The translations under genes and the position numbers were made by a program. Shown piece after piece: positions 26,201 through 38,400 of a DNA stretch of 64,000 nt (positions are counted from its first letter, which is position 1; each line of letters begins with the position of its first letter). The DNA lies in contig VUYV01000045.1 in the NCBI GenBank assembly GCA_008711295.1, forward strand, positions 1,564,842 to 1,628,841, read 5' to 3'. The notes beneath the pieces were generated by a model. It was given only the letters and a program-made list of their open reading frames with translations. It did no database searches and was not told the origin of the DNA. Source of the DNA: Anarhynchus alexandrinus. Its lineage: Eukaryota > Chordata > Aves > Charadriiformes > Charadriidae.

Positions 26201-26859
26201 CGACATGGGAATGACGAGGCACCAGGTAATTTCATTGCTAGTCTTTTCTGCAGGAGATTGGATTCATACCATGCTGAACGGAGAACATAACATAACTTGC
26301 TTTTTGAAGTTCAATCCATCCATTCACATAGTCGAAACAACCATGTAGTAAAAAACAATTATCTTCACTAATAATTTATCTCAGAACAAAAAGGCTTGAT
26401 TCTCACAGTGATCAGGGCAATCTTCAGTGCACACAAAATAAATACTTGCATATGAGTGAGAATAACTGAGTATGATCAATAAAATGTGTGGATTTACCTT
26501 TTTCTGCAGAGAATGTACAGTTTTTTCTATCATCCATTTCTCACAGGGAAACTTCCCTATGAGAAAGAGTGCTTGTAAAAAGAAAATTGTTTTAAGGCAT
26601 TTTCTTATGTGCACATATGAATGAATTACAAAAGGACTTTGTTGAATGTCATGTAGCTAGAACTTCAAATCCTTGAAAGAGGCATACTTACCTAACAGGG
26701 CCCTGAGCCCCACTAGGCTTTTAATCAAAAGAGACAAAATATTTTGTCAGAGGGTAGCTTAAGTATATGAGAAAAAATGAGCTACATGACAGGTCATCCC
26801 TCCAAGAATATTTTAATTTTCGCTTGAGGTGATTTGTGCAGAGCTGGTTTTCCTCAAAG
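23231..26859. other. Unique AT-rich noncoding DNA
   Basis: No gene is supported. It contains a 15-bp-period duplication (GTGGGTGTCT at 23416 and 23431), an ATT microsatellite at about 24487-24499, a pyrimidine/T tract ending in one N at 25860, and a strong U1-complementary splice-donor-like site on the minus strand at 26684-26693. About 24860-25015 resembles conserved noncoding sequence. Confidence 0.65.
25860..25860. other. Single ambiguous base
   Basis: One N at the end of a T-rich tract; a sequencing ambiguity. Similar single N bases occur at 47882 and 50762 (the latter within a poly-A run). Confidence 1.
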
Positions 26860-26985
26860 ATCCGTAAGCCCAAGTGGACACAGCTGTGAGCAACCTGCTG
26901 CGGGTGGCTCTGGCTGGTGCAGGGGGGTTGGACTGGGTGATCTCCAGGGGTCCCTTCCACCTCAGCCATTCTGCAATATCTGTGG
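26860..26985 (+). mobile_element. CR1 3'-terminal fragment
   Basis: The segment carries the CR1 3' end: GAGCAACCTGCTG (end of ORF2), GGGGGGTTGGACTGGGTGAT, then CTCCAGGGGTCCCTTCCA and CAGCCATTCTGCAAT. The short reading QVDTAVSNLL matches the ORF2 C-terminus. Only the last ~125 bases were inserted, an extreme 5' truncation typical of CR1. Confidence 0.88.
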
Positions 26986-29900
26986 TTCCACCATTTTGTA
27001 CCTGAAAACCATCACTCACAAAAATGTCTTCTAATAGATATCTGAAGAGTATCTTCTGTGGCTATAATACAACATGGGTGAAAGAGCTTAAGGTGTGAAA
27101 TTATATTTTGGGGAAATGTAATTAAAAGTAAAAAGCAAATGCTTGGTAGTGCTAACTTATTATTTTTACTTGTTCAAGTACATAGACTGAAGACTGTCTC
27201 CAGAGCCATAAATTATTCCTTGTGAACAGAATTCTTGGAAACATCCTTGATGAAATATTTTGAACTGCACAGTGAAGGCATCCACATCTTTTCAATAGCA
27301 ACCAGAATCTTTAAATTTCATTGTTCCCTGAACCAGATTGGAACAAGGTTCATGAAATAGGAATAGGAGAAAAAACTTTAAATCTTCAGATAGGCATAAT
27401 ATGTGTCTCAGGAAAGCACTCAAAGACATCATCAGCTTTTGCATTTGCACTTCAGCCTCAGCACTATCTTAGTATGGTGGCAAAAGTCTAACCTCGGTTT
27501 TGTCTTGTAAAATGATATGAAGTGATAAAGAATGTTATATAGAGGGAAGAGAGGCAAAACAAGGAAGACTGTTTTCTGAACTCACACCATTGTCTTTAAA
27601 AACCAACATTTGATGGATTTTCTTTTCCACTGGGTTTATGTCTACACAGATAAGGACATTTTCTGGTAAAGCCATGACAGAGTTTGGCCTTATATACAGT
27701 TTGAAAACCTGCATATATATTTATATATGACTGACCTGAAAGTACTTTGCATTCCACGTAATAACATAGGGATGATCAGGACAGATATTTCACCATTTGA
27801 AGCTAGATGAAGAAAAACATTCATGTACCTTACGGACAATATTTGAAACAACACTAAGATTTAAAAGGAAAGAGATTAAAAGATTACTTCTGGGATCAAG
27901 GTATTCTTCAAAATCCCCAAAATTTCAAAGTACTGTGCTTAAAATTAATTGGCTAATTTTACTAAAACTAACAAAAGCAGACACTATCTATGTGGCAGAC
28001 TCCACTGTGACTGCTCACTGGCTCACAGCCTTGGGGGAAGAGTAATGCCTGGGATGTCTCACCATAAGCAATAATCCAACAAAGGTACATTTGCACATGT
28101 TGTCCAAAGTGAACTATCAAAAATACCTGGGCAATGACAGCAATATTTTCTTATTTTCCTAGTAGTATCAGCAGGGAAATACCTACCTGTAACTAGCAGG
28201 AGATAACCACTGACATCCATATATTCTCTCTTATATCTCCAGTTATGAAACTTGAGCAAGTCCGAGATATTTGTATAATTCAAGTGTCCAAAGACTTTTA
28301 AACAGTTTTAAACTATTAACTAGTCAATATTCTATCATTATTTCCCAACACTAATCATCTGCCTTTTTTATCCCTTTAATTTAACTTGTAAATTGTTTGT
28401 ACCAAAGATAATCTTTCTGCTTATAATTTTCTTTTTTCTTTTTTATTTTTTTACAGTGTCTGGACAGCAAAAAATGAAGAATTACAGCTGTTTAAATGCA
28501 ATGATAGTGATAAACACAACTAGAGTTATGTCAACAGAGACTGAATTAGAAAAAAATTATTCTGTATAGTTTTCTACTAAGCGATTAGAAAGAAAATCAA
28601 TATCCAGACATGGTTCCATAACCATTTCCTTCTTTAAAAGCATTTAATATATTCTTTCTGAATAGCATATTGACAGACACCTGGATCATTGCATTGGACT
28701 TGCACAGCCACAAAGTCATATGTAGACAACATGCATTGTCTTACATCGAACTCCAATGAAGAAAAGTGAATGGATTAATATTTCTCCTTTCCTGCTCTGA
28801 CATTCAAATTAACTAAGGTCAAACTACCTAATTATTTTAGAAATGATCAAAGTGCACAGTTTTTCATAAAGATAGACCAGTTTGGATGGATTTATTATTG
28901 TTATTAGAGCTATATCTTAGTAAGAATATGAAGATTGCCTTTACCCTGGTCAGCAAAAATTTAAAAAAATAACTTTTAAAGTTAATGATATATGGTCTTT
29001 TTTTTTCCCCCAACAAAACTGAACTGGGCTCCATTTCTTTGGTACTTAATATATTATCAATGGTGGCATTGTTCTGTTTGCCATAAGCAACAAGCTAAGA
29101 ACCATCTGAATACACCTGTGAGCATTATTTTATCTTGTGAACAGCATGCTATATTTCAACTGCCTTGTTTCTTGCAGTCTTCACTATAATTGTCTCTTTT
29201 TTTTTCAATTAAAACAGCCTTCTTATTTCATAGCTGATCTCTACAAATGAACAGCTTTTTAAAGCATTTAATTTCTAATTTACTTTTCCCCAGTGAAACA
29301 AAAAAGTCTGTAATTGTCAGTGAAGGTTGATAATACCTTGTGTAAGGCCATGGCTGGGGAAAATGTTAACTGGCTGAAAAAAAAAAAAAAAGGGTGTATG
29401 ACCTCTCTGTGAGAAGGAAGGGCTTCTGTTGCTGCATGCCAGTAGACCAGATCTGGAAGATGGAAGGGACTTTAGAGATTTTAACTCTTGACCAACCCCA
29501 GGACTTACAGTGATAGTGATATAAAACAGCATTACATGCCAAATTTCTAATGCTAGTTTGCTAGTTTGTTTCTTTCTTTCTCAGAGGTTTCTAACTCTCT
29601 ATGGTTTTAAAAAACAACTTCTTCTGCACTTCAGAACGCCCCCTGTGAAGCCTGCCTGCCTCAGTTGCCAGAGGGGTTAGGCGAATGTTTTGAGCCTTGA
29701 GCCAGGGGTCCTTGATCACCTCGGGGAAGCCAGGGACCCAGCTGGCCAAGACTGTAGGTAGTCCTACTTCTCAAGAGCTAGAAATTACCTTTCATAGTGT
29801 GTGTAATTACATACAGCAGAGAGCACATGGAATGACATTAGTACTGGGTGTGAGCCAAGAATTCCCATGTGAGTGACATTTACCCTTGCGTTTGGACCTC

Positions 29901-30635
29901 TCAGTAGGATACACCTTCTTTACAGCATGAAGGGTAGTCAGCACTGTAGCTATTTAATCTGCCTCCGCTCTCACCTTTAATGTCCATTTTGCGTGCATTA
30001 GGTCTGCCTTAAATCCTCTCCACAAGGATGTAGGGGATGACACAGCATGCATAGCAGAGGAAATTCAAGACTAGGAAAATTAAGCAATGTAAACAGGATT
30101 AGAGGATGAGAACAGAGCCAGAAAGAGAAGCAAGGAAAAAGATATCCTGTTCTTCTGTCCTAACCATTAGAACTATCTCTGTCTTTTTATTGCAAATTAG
30201 TGTAACTGAAGTGTACTATTAGACTTAGACTGAAGTGGCACAATTGCAGCATAATGCGGACAGTCTTATTGACTCTTGAAATTCTTTTTTAACTATAAAA
30301 AAGGTATTAAAACCCAAAGTCTTCATTTATTTTCTGTGTTGAAGACCAGTATAAATTATATGCCTCAGTCTGGATTACAGTAATTTAAGCAGAATGACAT
30401 GTTAGTTGTACATAAGTTGTGCTAACTGTCAAAGGTCTGTACGTGATACCTTTAATAGCAGTGTTCAGTGAGCAGAGCAAGCTCAGAATGTGGCTTTAAT
30501 TCAGTACATTCAATAATTGACTAAGTCACTGATTTGATGCAGGTTATTTTGGCATTTGAAATTACCAGGAAAGGTAAACACATTCATAACTGAAAGAAAG
30601 CTGTATAGAGTAACCATTTTACAGGAAAAATTGGA
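26986..30635. other. Unique AT-rich noncoding DNA
   Basis: No gene is supported. It holds an AT dinucleotide-rich tract (27710-27728), an A15-type tract near 29377-29391, and a short possible CR1 tail on the minus strand (29445-29510). A GC-richer 130-base block at about 29630-29760 is unassigned. Confidence 0.65.
29445..29510 (-). mobile_element. Possible short CR1 3' tail
   Basis: The plus strand reads ATGGAAGGGACTTTAGAGAT then TTGACCAACCCC, close to the reverse complement of the CR1 3' untranslated end (GGGTTGG...GATCTCTAAGGTCCCTTCCA). It is only about 60 bases with no tail octamer, so the call is weak. Confidence 0.4.
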
Positions 30636-31640
30636 GATCAGTGACGAGTGGCATTCCTCAGGGGTCAGTACTGGGACCTGTACTGTTCAACATCTTTGTC
30701 GTCGACATGGACAGTGGGTTGAGTGCACCCTCAGCAAGTTTGCCGATGACAACAAGCTGTTTGGCGAGGTAGACATGCTGGAGGGGAGGGATGCCATCCA
30801 GAGGGACCTGGACAGGCTGGAGAGGTGGGCCCAAGCCAACCTCATGCAGTACAACAAGGCCAAGTGCAAGGTCTTACATCTGGGTCAGGGCAATCCCAAG
30901 TACAAATACAGGCTGGGCGGGGAATGGCTGGAGAGCAGCCCTGGGGAGAAGGACCTGGGGGTGCTGATTGATGAGAAGCTTAACATGAGCCAGCAATGTG
31001 CGGTCGCAGCCCAGAAGGCCAACCGCATCCTGGGCTGCATCAAAAGAAGTGTGGCCAGCAGGGCGAGGGAGGTGATTCTGCCCCTCTACTCCACTCTCGT
31101 GAGACCCCACCTGGAGTACTGCGTCCAGCTCTGGAGTCCCCAACATAAGAAGGACATGGACCTGCTGGAGCGTGTCCAGAGGAGGGCCACGAGGATGATC
31201 CGAGGGCTGGAGCACCTCTCCTATGAGGAGAGGCTGAAAGAGTTGGGGCTGTTCAGCCTGGACAAGAGAAGGCTCCAAGGACATCTTATTGTGGCTTTCC
31301 AGTACCTAAAGGGAGTCTACAGGAAAGACAGAGAGGGACTCTTTATTGGGGAGTGTAGTGATAGGATGAGGGGTAACAGTTTTAAACTGGAAGAAGGTAG
31401 ATTTAGATTAGATATTAGGATGAAATTCTTTACCGTGATGGTGGTGAGATACTGGAACAGGTTGTCCAGGGAAGTTGCAGATGGCTCATCCCTGGAAGTG
31501 TTCAAGGCCAGATTGGATGGGGCTTTGTGTAACCTGGTCTAGTGGGAGGTGTCCCTGCCCATGGCAGGGGAGGTTGGAAGTCGATGATCTTTAAGCTCCG
31601 TTCCAACTCTAACCATTCTACAATTTGATGATTCTATGGT
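30636..31640 (+). mobile_element. CR1 retrotransposon, 5'-truncated, best-preserved copy
   Basis: A 5'-truncated CR1 starts within the RT domain. The first block, translated in one frame, gives [16 protein letters not shown] (RT motif upstream of the catalytic box). A one-base deletion near 30717-30719 then shifts frame, and the rest is open without a stop to 31542. That part includes the catalytic FADDNKL (30739 onward), [75 protein letters not shown] and the C-terminus [18 protein letters not shown]. The 3' untranslated tail (GTCCCTGCCCATGGCAGGGG ... AACCATTCTA ... GATTCTATGG) ends at about 31640. The roughly 270 intact codons after the frameshift suggest a fairly recent insertion. The ATG at 30556 and the first ~55 codons of the long frame are flanking or out-of-frame sequence, not a natural start. 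It cannot move by itself, lacking the endonuclease. Confidence 0.96.
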
Positions 31641-32264
31641 TTCACTGTTGTCCTTTTTGCCTTTCAAAAGATTTGGTGAATGTTTCCTACTTCTATCCAT
31701 ATGAGAAAATGGCAGCAACAAAATTTTGTATGTTTTTACCCTTTTCTTTTAAGGACTTCTTAATATCAACACTTCAATACTTTAAAATACCCTTTGTAAA
31801 GTACAGTTCATTGCTTTTCTTTTACATGATTAATGAATGTCTATGTCAAAAGAGTCATATATTCCTTCCTCATACTGTTCATTTCAAGTGTGCTGGAGGT
31901 ATATGTAATTTAAAGCAAAAGTCAGAAATGTCTCTGGTTCTGGTCACAGTCATTGAGAAGATAGAGTTGTTCACAACTTTGACTACTTTCTAGTCTAATA
32001 TTTTACCCTTAGGAATCAGAAATCAAGTGGTAAGGGTCAATCTGATAACATGCTGTTGCTAAATTGTGTTTCACTTTGTAAGTGTATTTTTAGTCAATAC
32101 TCTGCAGGAAGAACCCTGACTGATGTTTCTATAGATACGGTAGAATAACAACTTTATCTTTCTTGATTACAAAGCTCAATGAAATGTCAGACATGTTTGA
32201 TCCTCCACAGCCTTGTACATTTTTTAGTTTTCTGCTTTATTCTGATTCAGTAGCATTTTTCACA

Positions 32265-32300
32265 GAGTTTAAATAGGTCACGGAGTTTAAATAGGTATAA
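32265..32300. repeat. 18-bp tandem duplication
   Basis: GAGTTTAAATAGGT occurs at 32265 and again at 32283, joined by CACG, a two-copy tandem with near-perfect identity and so probably fairly recent. Confidence 0.9.
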
Positions 32301-35300
32301 ATAACCCCACAAGACTGTTGGAAATCAGGGTCTTTTATGCATAGAGTGTTAAAAAGCCGTTTGTTAGGCATGTCTGCAGTGAGCTCAAAATCAGTTCATC
32401 TTTCAAATTTCAGGGGAATGAGAGTATACATTGTTAAATCAAGAAAAATGCGAGTAAGCATGGAAATGTAGCCAGGAAAATTCTCATTATGGAACAATGC
32501 ACAGACATATGCATTTTAATAAGCTAGTAGCAAGCAAACAAAAAAGTTAAAGATAGCAAAATGGAATAAAAGTAGTCTCGAGGATGTGTCTATTTTACAT
32601 TCTTTTTTAAGTATGCTTCTCACACCTTAAGAAAGTTATTTCACTTTTCTGGTCAGTGTTAAAGTCACTGTTGTTTGCCTCTAGGAGATATTACCAGGAA
32701 TACCAGAATTTTTAGTTCTAGCAGCAGTGCTGGTGTTTGATAAGCATCCTCAGGAGATGGCACACAGTGCCAACTCTTCTGCATTCAGTCCCTGTGATGC
32801 AGGCATAATAACACTAATTTTAAGACTAGAGGCACCTTAAGCATCATGTTAGCAAATATTTGATGTCTTTCTTCTTAGACTTACGTATTGTAGCAGCTGT
32901 GACTTAAAAATTGTCTGTAGTCCTAGGTTTCAGATACCTTGTTTCAGTTTTAACTCATGAGTCTACCAGAAAATTCTTTAACCTTTAGGCCTTTTTGTTC
33001 CTGGTTACGTGTTCAAATTTCACGGGTATTAAACTTAAACATACATTTAATCCACAATCAGCTTTATAAAGAAACTGGTATGGTCATGTCTCCTGTGTAA
33101 AATTTGATTAATTCTAGATTATGTTCACTCCATTTCTCCTTTTATTCTACCTCCAACTTCACGACTTTTCCTCTGCAACTTTTTCCAGAGAGTCTGAAAT
33201 TATTCCTCATATTCAAAAGGTACAGTAGTTAAATCTTCTCTTCTGTGTTGCAACACAAACTATTTGCTATCTTGTCTCCTTCCTCCATTTAAAAATATCA
33301 AAGATTAAGCACCACAGTGTTGAAAGATGTCCCACTGTGACACTCACAACAGAAGAAGATCCCCTAGAATTCAATAAATAAAAGACATTTTACATTTAAG
33401 TCAGTTGAGACATGATCGTTGGTAGTTATAGAAGTAGGCAAGGGTGGTAGAGTTTTACCAAGCCAAACTCAGTGGGTGTATAGATAACAGTGTGTATATA
33501 AGTCTCTAAGCACTGTATGATTCAGTCTGCTGTTCTTGTCGCCTACTTCATCTCACTCACTTTTTTTCTCCCCAAATGCTCAGTGTTTTTGTTCAAAGAG
33601 GCTTCTTTCACCTTAGTGCTCCATCAATGCCTGTTTTCAGCCAGGAGCACAAAAGCGTTGCCTGCTAAATTGCCTGCAGCCTTCCTAGCGTCCCTCTTAG
33701 AGCAGACCTGAAGAGCTCCCTTAAGCCACAGCGTCTCCTTTCTTAACACCGTCTCTCAGTGTGTATGAGCATTTGTTTGGGGCACCTGAGCCATGCGTCA
33801 CACTCCTAGCAGCCGCCCCTCTGTTGTTAGTGCCACTCTAGTCAGCAGCATCGGAGAGGACATCACTGATCAGCAGGTCCTGTTGTTGTACAGCTCCCAC
33901 GTTTGTTGCGGGGGATTTCTGTCACCTAATTTTACTTTTCTGAAAGTTTCTTCTGACTTCCCTCCAAAACACGGGATCCTCTTTACCAAGGTTTTTTAAA
34001 CCTTTTTTTTTTTTCTCTCAATGATTTTTTTGCAAAGTTAGTAAAAAATAACTCCTGTAAAGTATGTCCTCACACGCAACCCAGTCCCTCAGTTGGAATT
34101 TACATGACTACTCTGGGATTATTTCCAGAGCTGTCCGAACATCTTCTGATGTTTTTCAGCTGTGTTTTAAGGTTTCAACATTTGAGCTACACTGAGGAAA
34201 ACATATCCACTGTTTAAAATTCTGCAGTTTCAGTATGCCCAAGGCCTGAAAAATCTGTTCTCTCATGTCACTAATAAAGTTTTTATCTTCCTCTCGTTTC
34301 TTGCAGCTGCTTCAATTGTTTTGCAGAAATTTAAATCTCTCACATTCAAAAATTGCTGTCTCTACCTGTGCTTCCTTCATCTTTTCTTTCCTTTGGTCCC
34401 TCTCCGACTTTTCAATTCACTCCTTTTCCCCTTTTAAGTCCTCTCCCACTTTCTTCATATGCTTTTTAAGGTTAAGTTTCAGCATAGGAACAATCTTTCC
34501 CATTCTCTGCACCACAATGTGTGAAGTCTGCTCTTTTTTTATTGTTTTGTTGGAAACTAAGCTAAATACAAGAAAAAAGGTTGTACTTCATTCAAGCATT
34601 AGAGAACCGTTAACCTGAAACAAATGTATAAGGAAAAGAAAGAAGTAAGACCATTTTAAAATACGGTTAATATTCATTTCCCTGAATAATGGATACATTG
34701 ACCTTTAAAGAGAGTTGTTTCTAGACAGTACTGTCAGCTTTTCATCTTGTTTTCTCTTTATACCTACATAATTCTTTAAAATGCAGTTGTACACCTGTGC
34801 TCCGCTACAGTTGCAGCACAATTTCCCACTTTTAACTTTTTGTTAAAGATCCTTTCATTTTTTCTAAAAGTTCCTTTTTAATGAAAATTCTTTTATGTGC
34901 ATTAAATGTCACAGCAGATTCAGGAAAGAGGAAAAGCAAAAATTAATATAAAATGCATATATATGTGTTTACAAGTCATGTTAAGATTCTGTCCTCTATA
35001 CTGAATTCTTTATTATAGGCTTTCCCTACTTTCTCTTTTTCTTTCTCTTTTTACTTATTCAGAAATCCAGAGTCCTGAAAAAGTGTTATTTAGCTTTCAC
35101 AGTGGGTAGCTGATTTGAGAAGTGAGGTATGTTGGCCTTTACTTTTGTTGTGTGTTCTCATCTAACTGAATATTCATTGGAAGTAGACATTTATTTTATG
35201 ATAATCACATGAGATAGAACTGCAGGTTGGCCCAGAGACCTCCTCAAAAAATTACATCACAAGGGGATTTCATCTGAGCTTCAAACGTACCTTAAACAAA

Positions 35301-35344
35301 ACATTTTTGAAAATGTCTTATTTTTCTAGTCTTATTGGAGTAAG

Positions 35345-35480
35345 AAACATATGAGAACATCACATCATCTAGTCTGACCCTCTATACACCACAGGTCCAT
35401 AAGGTTCACACAAATACTTCATAATACATAAAGATTTATTTAAGCCAGATGTTTCAGTTCTCAAATTATTGTAGGTAGAG
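35345..35480 (-). mobile_element. Possible ancient CR1/L3 3' end fragment
   Basis: The plus strand contains CATCATCTAGTCTGACCCTC followed by CACCACAGGTCCAT, resembling the reverse complement of the 3' end of amniote CR1/L3 elements (CATCTAGTCTGACCTCCTGTA...ACAGG). It is short and diverged. Confidence 0.4.
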
Positions 35481-38400
35481 GTAAAGACAGACTAAAGCAC
35501 AATCAGTGCCTTAGGGTTCTTCACAGTTGGAAAACTGTTCTGGTGAGATGATGCCAGCAGGCAAATCATGTCTGACACAGCAATTCTTCTTCCTTCTCTG
35601 TTTCGTTATACAATATCTACCAAGCCTGGGAGAAAATGTCCTTATTTTGCAAAGCCAGCACCCGGTCCTGCCCTGGGTGAGTTATGCACTGCAGAGATTC
35701 TCTGTGTTGCACAGTTGACCAATGCTACTCTCTATTCACCTGGATTTTATATATATATACATAACGAAACAGAAATTGCTTATTTGATTTCTGTCCATTA
35801 CTTTGTCAGATCAATTTCAAAAAGGCTGACTGAGCTAGAAGCACCAAGACCGGAGAAAGACATTGCCCTGGAGGCTGCTCAGGAGGGGAGGGGGGTACAA
35901 GGTGTGATGGGCAGAATGGCACAATGTGGAGTTGAGATCCACCAGCTCCTGTGGGTGGAGCTGGTGGCCAAGGGTGGCCAAGGCTAAGAGGCTCTGCAGA
36001 GACTTAAGAGCCTCTGGAGAGATTAAACCTATATCTATATTTGTGGTACCAGACACTGCATTGAGCTGGCATGGAGCAGTCCCTGTCTGCCCAATCAGAC
36101 TCTCTGACCCTCTGAAACAGGGTGGCTGAGTCCAGTGCATCTTTTGGGAACGGCCTTCAGCTGTGCTGGTTCTGGAGCCACACCTGGGGTTTGTGAGGGA
36201 CGGCCTTGGTCAGCACAGAGCACCATCAGTGGCTACTCCAGCAGTATGATTATGCAAATGACTGACTCCCGGTGGCCAGGAGGGTTCCCTCGAGCTGTAT
36301 GATGTGTCAACGTAGGCTCAGCCTCAGGGACTGGAAAGGGTGACAGGGTGAAAGAAATTCTCTAGGTAGCAGTTTGCTGCAATGTGGAAGCTGCTGTGTA
36401 ACTCTGTGGAAGCCAGGACATGCAATGCAGGCTGGGAGGGAGATGTGTCAAGTTCAGTAACTTTATTTTTAATTTCCATTTTATCTTCCTTATTTTGAGT
36501 TTTTTGTTATTTCAAAAGTGTTTTGTTCTTCATGTATTAAAATTTGGCTTTTTATATTTAAAGGCCTTTAGACTTTCTTTAGAAACTGCTATAGGAGAGA
36601 CAGACTCACATCAAAGCCCTGTCCAGCTGGTCCCAACAATCTCTGTTACTTGAGAAAGACACAGAGAAAAAGACAAGAGAAGTACCACAGACAATCTGCA
36701 TACAGGAGAAAATAAGATTTTTTCCTACTCCTGCCAGAACCCAGTTGAGTCCCAAAGGGTAAGATTCAAAACTGTTTGTCTAACAATGCAACTTTCTATT
36801 TTTTTCCAGCAAGATACTTTCTCATTAGAAACAAAGGGCTGTAGGATGGTATTGAAGTTTTTTTCACTGGTAAGAGTAATCTAGGATTTAACTTCTATAG
36901 CCTTTCTTGTTTGGAAAGAAGTTGAGAGAAACTTAGGGAGGACTTACCATCAAACAGAACGGTTTATGGCATTTAAAACAATCCCAATCCCATGTTCCAT
37001 TCCTTGCACTAAAAGTCCAGCTTTACAAAGGGCCAAATTAATTCTGTTTAGAGCATAACACTTTGAAGCTTAGAGCTTTTTAAAAAATAATGGGCTATGC
37101 ACTTTTAAATTGTGAGTGCCACAGCTTCAAATGACTCTGAGAAACCCATATTCATGATTTGAATATTGTTTGGTGTATCGCTGTTTTGAGTCCTAAAGCC
37201 TAGCTGCAAAACATAGTGAAGTCTATAGGACTCCTTTTCCTGACAGGAAAGACTTTGATTAGACAGTTTCACAGACAATATGAAACTTTCAAGAAAATAA
37301 GTCTTAAAGTGCCTTAAAATATTTTTTCTTGCATTTCATGTAAACATTTTTTTTTTTTTAATGTGAGTGGCTAGCGATGAAAAATATCTTCTAAAGATGG
37401 CACATTCTTATGTGTAGGTGTAGCTCTGCTTGGATATTTTTGTACTTTGGTAATATTAATCCTATAAGCTACATTTATCATTTATGTCAGTGTTGATCAG
37501 ATAGCAGGAATGAGGTCTGTGTTCCTATTCACCTCACCAAACTTTCATCCACTAGGGAATAGAGAACATGCTGGGAGACAACTCACATGATAATATCGGC
37601 ATCTCGATGCCAATGAAGCAATGAAAAAGAATTGAAGATGACTTTGAATTTGCTGCACGCCTGAAGGAGTAAGAAGAGAACAGGAACACCCAGTTGGACT
37701 GCTTTTGTTTACAGCAACACATTTTAATTATGATTTACAGTTGCATAGGAGTTCTGTTCCATTGGATAAATAGCAATTCGTCAAGATGAAAAGTAAGTTC
37801 CTTCTATGAAATCAAAATAAGCCTTTGAAAAATCACTGTGATAGAAATGGATTTTCAGACTCCTTAGAAAGGAACAGAAAGAATCAGGGAGTAATATAGA
37901 ATATTTATGCATGATGCTTCTTTGGGACTTATACTTTTAGAGCATCTCTTGAACTATGTTACTTCCTTAATGCTAACTAAGCAATAAAGATTTAAAGCAA
38001 GTGGTAACATAGTCTTTTATTATGTCTTTTTAATTCTTTATTGTTTATTAATATAAAAGCATCTTAAGATATTACAGCCTTATAAGTCTTCTTTCAGTCA
38101 GATTTTTATTTTCAAGGTTTAAAAGCATTTTCAGGCTTGTTCCATACTTCAGTTACTCCTGGAAATCCTTTAAGATCTGCTTATTATGCAATTTAGTTTT
38201 ACGACTGTGGAGAACAAATAACTATTCATTATTTGTCATTGTGCTAATGCAAGATGGATTAGTAAATATTACTGCCAAATCTCTCCAAGTGTCAGTGTGG
38301 GAACTATCCAGATGCAACTGAAGTTAATAAAAGGCTTTCTGTTAACTTGAGCAAGAAGCGGTCTGAGTCCTGACAAAGTAAATGAATTTAACTGATTTCG

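Noticed and set aside
26684..26700. U1 snRNA pseudogene
   Set aside because: Only about 17 bases match the U1 5' end, and downstream sequence has no U1 similarity.
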